From Bacteroidota bacterium (GTDB taxonomy: Bacteria; Bacteroidota; Bacteroidia; Bacteroidales; VadinHA17), in the NCBI GenBank assembly GCA_012838685.1, contig DUOU01000240.1:1-19359 (forward strand): a stretch of DNA of 19,359 nucleotides, written 5' to 3'. A program made the position numbers and the translations under genes. The notes under the pieces were generated by a model, which saw nothing but the letters and a program-made list of their open reading frames with translations, was not told the origin of the DNA and made no database searches. Shown one piece after another: positions 15,370 through 19,359 of the stretch; position 1 is the first letter of the stretch, and each line of letters begins with the position of its first letter.

Positions 15370-17802
15370 TTAAATTTTAATGCCAATTTTTATCATAAAA
15401 TTTGTTCCCGCCTGTGGGAAATAGTAGGCCCAGGTGTTTTCCCTGCCATCCTCATACCAATTTCCGCCATAGGCGTTGCTGATATATTTTTTGTTGAATA
15501 TGTTGTTCACGGCCAACTGTAAGGAAAACTCCCTGGCAAATTTCACTGTCGGGTTCCAGCTTACGCTCACATTGTTGACAAAATAGGGTTCCAGCATCCT
15601 GTCTTTGCTCATGGTATTGTCAAAGTACTGTCTGCCAACAAACTTGCTAATAAAATGTAGTTCAAGCGGAGATGATACAATAATATTGATATCGCTCGTG
15701 GAGATTATATTCGGCGAATAGGCTATATCGACTTTACCGAGCTTTTTGCTCAGATAAGATTCAGACCAATCACTTGTGTTATAATCTGTATAATACTCCA
15801 CAAAATCAATTATCTTGTTTCTGCTCAAGGTGGCGCCAACATTCCATTTCAAAAATTTCCAGGGTTTGATACCGGCACCAATTTCGGCACCTATCCTGTA
15901 ACTTTTGTCTACATTGGTCATTATGGAATAACCTGTACTGCTCAACTCTCCCGTTGGCACAAGCTGATTGTCGTATATCATAGCATATAAATTAAGGCTT
16001 GTGGAGACCTTGGGGGCCTCAAGTGAATGGCCAAACTCCAGATCGTACAACCTTTCCGGTTCAGGGGTCGCCGTTATATCTCCCGCCGCCTCTTTATAAT
16101 CCGATCTTGTCGGCTCCCTGTTGCCAACAGAAAAAGAGAGGAATATATCCTGTTTATCGTTTAACGAATAAAATATTCCCGCTTTGGGATTGAAGAAACT
16201 GAAAAGATGGTTTTGGTCCAGAATCTTAAAGTCGTCATCCGGCCCTCTCATCTTGTAACTCGCGAAACGATACTGGAAGTCGCCATACACCGAAAGCCTG
16301 TCGCTTATCATAATCTCGCACTTCCCATATATACTGGCTTCCCCTTTATCGCCCCTATTCAGGTACCACTGGTAATTCTCCGCCATCGGTTCACCAGCCT
16401 CAGTCCATATTATCTTTCCAAAATGGTCGCCCGCGAAATAATTCGCCGTACCCCCTATAACCCATTCAATGTTGCCCTCACTGTATTTTAGAGAATAAAT
16501 TGTACCCAAATAGTCGTTCGACATCCACTTCTGTCGAACAAGATCCGTCTTGTTTACCGAAGCCGACAACATTCCATAGTCGGCCAGAAGCGCGTCATCC
16601 TTGTACTCCTCGTAGTATCCCTCTCCAATGGTATAAAATGCCGCCAAAGAGAATGAAAGGTTATCTTTGGCCACTCTGTTCCAAGAGAGTTGAAAATGTG
16701 TCTGTATATAATTATCGCTCTCATTGTCGTAGAACTTCCGTACCCCGAGCGAATCGTAATATTCACCCGCTGGATTGTACCTGCGATCCACATCCAACAT
16801 CTCCCGTGGATTTCCCCACCATCCTATTCCGGTATGTTCTTTCCCATGGATTATATTTAACTTAAGTAATGAAGCGCTTGTCCTATAAGTTGTTGTTATC
16901 ATAGCTGACCGGTGTTCCGATCCTGTTCTGTAAACATATCCATCGCTTCCCAGGTCTGAAATCCTCATCTGTACCGCAAAATTCCCGTTTAGCAGTCCGC
17001 TTCCGGCCGCGAGTGTCATTTTTGAAGTATTAAAGGAGCCAAATGAACCGTTCACCCCGACAAAAGGCTCATTCTCCGGCATTTTTGTCTCCATACTTAC
17101 AGTAGCCCCAAACGATGCGGGCCCGTTTGAAGAGGTACCGACCCCTCTTTGAACCTGGATATTGTCGACTGAGGAGGCGATGTCAGGCAGATTTACCCAG
17201 AATACCTGCTGCGACTCAGGATCGTTCAGCGGAATACCGTCTATTGTGATATTTATTCTGTTGGCGTCCGTCCCCCTTATCCTCATATTTGTATATCCAA
17301 TTCCGTTTCCGGCTTCGGAAGTCTCGACCAATGAGGGGGTCAGGCCCAACAAAAATGGTATATCCATTCCTGTATTTCGTCTCTTTATTGTCTCTTGATC
17401 TATTATGGAATATGTCTGCGGTGTTCTCTTTCCCGCTCTTGTCGCGTTAACCACCACCTCTCCGGCCAGAATATCGGATGGAGTCAACACAAAATCCTTT
17501 TGCGTGTCGCCGTTTATCTCAATTTCGCCTTCAAAACCGGCGTAACCAATAAACGAAACCCTAACGTGATATATGCCCGATGAGGCCACTTCAATGGAAT
17601 AGTCACCGGAGGGAGCCGATATTACACCGGAATTGGTATCGACAATGGTTATTGTGGCACCAACAAGTGGATAGCCATGCTCATCACTTACAACGCCCCG
17701 TAACAAATTATCTCCCGATATCTGTCCCAAAAGATTACAGGTCGACAATAAAGAGAGAGAAAAAAAAATCACCGAAAACGTAAAGAAAAACTTGACCCTC
17801 AT
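15370..17802 (-). CDS. TonB-dependent outer-membrane receptor, predicted thiamine uptake
   Basis: An 810-residue outer-membrane receptor. The frame opens at a TTG (17844), but the ATG at 17802 is preferred because it gives a clean signal peptide (MRVKFFFTFSVIFF, cleavage expected near LLGQ, residue 27). Residues 33-108 form a carboxypeptidase-regulatory-like domain (LRGVVSDEHGYPLVGATI, FIGYAGFEGE) common in Bacteroidota receptors. A TonB-box-like segment (AGEVVVNATR, 113-122) is followed by the plug (about 125-235, with NMRIRGTDANRINITIDGIP) and a beta-barrel to the C-terminus (NNIFNKKYISNAYGG, FPQAGTNFMIKIGIKI). The barrel end lacks the usual terminal Phe. Proximity to the TPP riboswitch and to the transporter and kinase genes marks it as the outer-membrane thiamine receptor (OMthi type). 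Energy comes from TonB-ExbBD, not encoded here. Confidence 0.93.
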   Translation of the reverse strand: MRVKFFFTFSVIFFSLSLLSTCNLLGQISGDNLLRGVVSDEHGYPLVGATITIVDTNSGVISAPSGDYSIEVASSGIYHVRVSFIGYAGFEGEIEINGDTQKDFVLTPSDILAGEVVVNATRAGKRTPQTYSIIDQETIKRRNTGMDIPFLLGLTPSLVETSEAGNGIGYTNMRIRGTDANRINITIDGIPLNDPESQQVFWVNLPDIASSVDNIQVQRGVGTSSNGPASFGATVSMETKMPENEPFVGVNGSFGSFNTSKMTLAAGSGLLNGNFAVQMRISDLGSDGYVYRTGSEHRSAMITTTYRTSASLLKLNIIHGKEHTGIGWWGNPREMLDVDRRYNPAGEYYDSLGVRKFYDNESDNYIQTHFQLSWNRVAKDNLSFSLAAFYTIGEGYYEEYKDDALLADYGMLSASVNKTDLVRQKWMSNDYLGTIYSLKYSEGNIEWVIGGTANYFAGDHFGKIIWTEAGEPMAENYQWYLNRGDKGEASIYGKCEIMISDRLSVYGDFQYRFASYKMRGPDDDFKILDQNHLFSFFNPKAGIFYSLNDKQDIFLSFSVGNREPTRSDYKEAAGDITATPEPERLYDLEFGHSLEAPKVSTSLNLYAMIYDNQLVPTGELSSTGYSIMTNVDKSYRIGAEIGAGIKPWKFLKWNVGATLSRNKIIDFVEYYTDYNTSDWSESYLSKKLGKVDIAYSPNIISTSDINIIVSSPLELHFISKFVGRQYFDNTMSKDRMLEPYFVNNVSVSWNPTVKFAREFSLQLAVNNIFNKKYISNAYGGNWYEDGRENTWAYYFPQAGTNFMIKIGIKI

Positions 17803-17821
17803 AACATTCAGTTTTATGGGG
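17796..17821 (-). promoter_or_regulatory. Predicted start-codon-sequestering hairpin (riboswitch expression platform)
   Basis: In the minus-strand transcript CCCCAUAA (17821-17814) can pair with UUAUGAGGG (17804-17796), eight pairs with one bulged A, around a nine-base loop. The right arm contains the receptor AUG (17802-17800). The left arm overlaps AGGUGCCCC (17826-17818), which can instead pair with GGGGUGCCU in the aptamer. The pairings are read directly from sequence; regulation is inference. Confidence 0.55.
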
Positions 17822-17860
17822 CACCTAAAAAAACAGATAAGCAATAAAGATACTCTTCTT

Positions 17861-17929
17861 TTCCTACGCCAGCATTATCTGGTTCAGGTTCAAGGGTATG
17901 ATCTCAGCCCGTGTATTAAGGCACCCCAA
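17861..17929 (-). promoter_or_regulatory. TPP riboswitch (THI element) controlling the thiamine operon
   Basis: On the minus strand the conserved thiamine pyrophosphate aptamer core is clear: GGGGTGCC (17927-17920), GGCTGAGAT (17909-17901), ACCCTTGAACCTGAACCAG (17897-17879) and GATAATGCTGGCGTAGG (17880-17864). The P2 pairing GGGU/ACCC, P3 GCCU/GGGC and P5 CCAG/CUGG can all be drawn; P5 is inverted relative to the common CUGG/CCAG, a compensated change. P1 is very weak: only about two A-U pairs flank the core. The aptamer begins a few bases after the predicted transcription start and lies 59 bases upstream of the receptor start codon. Binding of TPP is expected to shut down the receptor, transporter and kinase genes. 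Confidence 0.95.
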
Positions 17930-17940
17930 TTAATTCACCG

Positions 17941-17973
17941 CAAATATAGTTCTTAAACTATATATTTCACAAT
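17941..17973 (-). promoter_or_regulatory. Promoter of the thiamine operon
   Basis: On the minus strand an exact -7 box TATATTTG (17948-17941) is preceded by ATTG (17973-17970) with a spacer of 21 bases, matching the Bacteroidota -33/-7 promoter type. Transcription would begin near 17935, so the leader starts with the riboswitch almost at once. This is the best promoter match in the window. Confidence 0.65.
17944..17963. repeat. Palindrome overlapping the thiamine operon promoter
   Basis: ATATAGTT-TAAG-AACTATAT (minus strand) is a perfect eight-base inverted repeat with a four-base centre. It covers part of the -7 box and the promoter spacer. It may be an operator for a protein regulator, or a chance product of AT-rich sequence. 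Confidence 0.4.
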
Positions 17974-18041
17974 TTTGGTCGGAAATATCGCGTTTTGCTT
18001 CAAAAAGAACCTATTTGTTTACAGAAAATGGGAAATAGCTA

Positions 18042-19163
18042 TCAGAACATTTTTCTATAACATCTTTTCCGTTTATGCTGGATGTGGTCAAAGGGCTTCC
18101 ACATCTGTATAGCCACATAGTTATTCTCCAACATTCCGGTAGTCTCGACAAATTTTATCCCATCTTCGTTGGCTGTCCGCCAAACTTCATTTATTAAAAA
18201 GGAGACAAGCCCCATCTTCTGCAGTTCGGGGCGCACACCCACCAACATAAGCTCCAACTCATCGTTCTTTCTCCTTGCCTTTAGAACATGAACAAACCCG
18301 AAAGGGAAAAGCCTGCCGTTGGCTTTTCTCAAGGCTCTCGCCAGTGAAGGCATGCCAACCGCGAAACCGGCCAGTTTATCCTCCTTGTCAAGTATTATTT
18401 TAACATACCTGGGATCCAGGTTTGGGAAATACTTGTCGAAATAAAAAGCAAGCTGCTTGTCGGGCAGTGGGTATGTACCATAAAGATCGGAAAAGGCATC
18501 ATTATAAAGATGGGCTACCTCCTCCTTGAATGGAAGAAGTTCCTTCAGCGATTTAAAGCCGACATACCTGAGTCCATAACGACTTTTTAACAACTCAGCC
18601 ACCCTATATGACCTCTCCGGAAGCTGTTCGGGAAAGGTAATCCTGAACTCCAGCCAGTCAATCTCCTTGGTATAACCGTAATTATCAAAATGTTTTTGAT
18701 AGTAATCCCATTGATAATTTGAAGCAACAGAAGCGATCCAGTCATGACCTTCGATAAGAAGAGCCGATTGATCCAAATTTGAAAACCCCAATGGCCCCAC
18801 AATACCGTCCATACCCTCCTCTTTCGCCCAGTTTTCCACTGTATCGAACAGCTTGGCCGAGACTTCGGGATCATCAATAAACTCTATTCTTGTCAGTCGG
18901 GCCAATTTCTCGCCCTTCTTCTCTATCCATGCCGGGATTATTATCCCGCAAACCCTTCCCACACACCTGTTGTCCTTGTAAGCAAGCCAGAGTTTTGACC
19001 TGCAAATTTCAAAAACAGGACTTTTTTCCCTGTCGAAGGTTTTGAGTTCATCACTTATCAAGGGAGGAACCCAGAACTTATTATCCTTATAATGTTTATA
19101 GAGAAAAGAGACAAACTCGTTTAACTCCTTTTTTGTGACTACCTCTTTTATAGTGACAGACAT
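18042..19163 (-). CDS. GNAT-fold protein, probable N-acyltransferase, YghO-like
   Basis: A 373-residue cytoplasmic protein of a widespread uncharacterised family resembling E. coli YghO. The N-terminal half (to about 200) contains the family segments NKFWVPPL, GRVCGIIIPAWI, GIVGPLGFSNLDQSALLIEG and YYQKHFDNYGYTKEIDWLEF. The C-terminal half looks like a GNAT domain: a strand LELMLVGVRPELQKMGL carries the acetyl-CoA-binding region, although the usual Q/RxxGxG/A signature is degenerate here (QKMGLV), followed by a helix and ETTGMLENNYVAIQMWK. The acyl donor and acceptor are unknown. The start at 19163 is preceded by an A-rich leader with repeated AAATA units and no clear Shine-Dalgarno. It lies upstream of the thiamine promoter in the same direction; no terminator is visible between them, so some read-through is possible. 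Confidence 0.8.
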   Translation of the reverse strand: MSVTIKEVVTKKELNEFVSFLYKHYKDNKFWVPPLISDELKTFDREKSPVFEICRSKLWLAYKDNRCVGRVCGIIIPAWIEKKGEKLARLTRIEFIDDPEVSAKLFDTVENWAKEEGMDGIVGPLGFSNLDQSALLIEGHDWIASVASNYQWDYYQKHFDNYGYTKEIDWLEFRITFPEQLPERSYRVAELLKSRYGLRYVGFKSLKELLPFKEEVAHLYNDAFSDLYGTYPLPDKQLAFYFDKYFPNLDPRYVKIILDKEDKLAGFAVGMPSLARALRKANGRLFPFGFVHVLKARRKNDELELMLVGVRPELQKMGLVSFLINEVWRTANEDGIKFVETTGMLENNYVAIQMWKPFDHIQHKRKRCYRKMF

Positions 19164-19247
19164 AACCGTTTATTTATTTATTTGTTTATTATCCTTATAT
19201 ACCGAGAAAGTTCACGCGACAAAAACTATCTAACCTTTTGTCAGGAA

Positions 19248-19358
19248 TTATTCGGTTCCCAAAAACAGGGAATAAGAGAAGTATCCCTTCCAACGTACAG
19301 AGATTGTCTTATAATCATTGGTATTAAAATTGGCCACAACAGTGTAAAAGTTCTCTCC
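19248..19358 (-). CDS. C-terminal fragment of an unidentified protein, cut by the right edge
   Basis: On the minus strand one frame is open from the window edge to a TAA at 19250-19248, giving 36 residues that begin GENFYTVVANFN and end GYFSYSLFLGTE. The alternation of aromatic and polar residues looks like beta-strands of a real protein, and this frame reads better than the other two, one of which stops after 11 codons. The length is too short to be sure. No family is recognised. The stop lies 84 bases before the GNAT gene start. Confidence 0.4.
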   Translation of the reverse strand, partial: GENFYTVVANFNTNDYKTISVRWKGYFSYSLFLGTE

Positions 19359-19359
19359 C

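Noticed and set aside
17803..17860. Possible intrinsic terminator at the seven-U run (17833-17827) in the thiamine leader
   Set aside because: No GC-rich or stable stem directly precedes the U-run; the segment before it is AU-rich and does not fold on itself, so translational control fits better.
19169..19190. TTTA tetranucleotide run before the GNAT gene, considered as a phase-variable repeat
   Set aside because: Only about five units, one of them changed to TTTG, and located outside the coding frame; more likely an AT-rich leader.

Overview
The window looks like chromosomal DNA of a member of the Bacteroidota, probably Bacteroidales or a close relative. The signs are a C25 (gingipain-family) peptidase with a type IX secretion C-terminal sorting domain, TonB-linked receptor architecture with an N-terminal carboxypeptidase-like domain, relaxed lipoprotein signals, DUF1080 and DUF3127 proteins, Bacteroidota-type promoter -7 boxes (TAnnTTTG), weak Shine-Dalgarno sequences, and the receptor/PnuT/thiamine-pyrophosphokinase cluster typical of this phylum. 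No transposase, phage gene, CRISPR array, tRNA or rRNA was seen.

Left part (1-6800): the 3' end of a large secreted C25 peptidase gene enters from the left edge and meets, tail to tail, a DUF1080 lipoprotein gene. Divergent from the latter is a three-gene + strand set: an exported ankyrin-repeat protein with a beta-rich, probably barrel-like C-terminus; a small cysteine-containing lipoprotein whose start codon overlaps the ankyrin stop; and a polytopic membrane protein resembling the membrane domain of glycerophosphodiesterases.

Middle part (6800-14090): purB and an MsbA-like ABC exporter form a minus-strand pair, convergent with the membrane protein and divergent from mqnA (menaquinone via futalosine). 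Then, on the + strand, come a small helix-turn-helix protein gene closed by a clear intrinsic terminator, a YqaB-like HAD sugar phosphatase, an FKBP-type prolyl isomerase lipoprotein, a cytoplasmic cyclophilin and a DUF3127 protein with an SSB-like acidic tail.

Right part (14096-19359, all minus strand): a thiamine salvage operon. Promoter, TPP riboswitch, TonB-dependent receptor, PnuT-like inner-membrane transporter and thiamine pyrophosphokinase follow in order, so that thiamine crosses the outer membrane, then the inner membrane, and is trapped as TPP, which feeds back on the riboswitch. The leader suggests a concrete switching mechanism. The 5' strand of the aptamer can pair with a segment just upstream of the receptor start, and that same segment can otherwise form a hairpin that buries the start codon. 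Upstream lie a GNAT-fold protein gene and the last 36 codons of an unidentified gene cut by the right edge.

The strongest points for follow-up are the riboswitch expression platform, the ankyrin-barrel/lipoprotein pair, and the SSB-like tail on the DUF3127 protein. All other genes belong to recognisable families. No intergenic stretch exceeds 300 bases.
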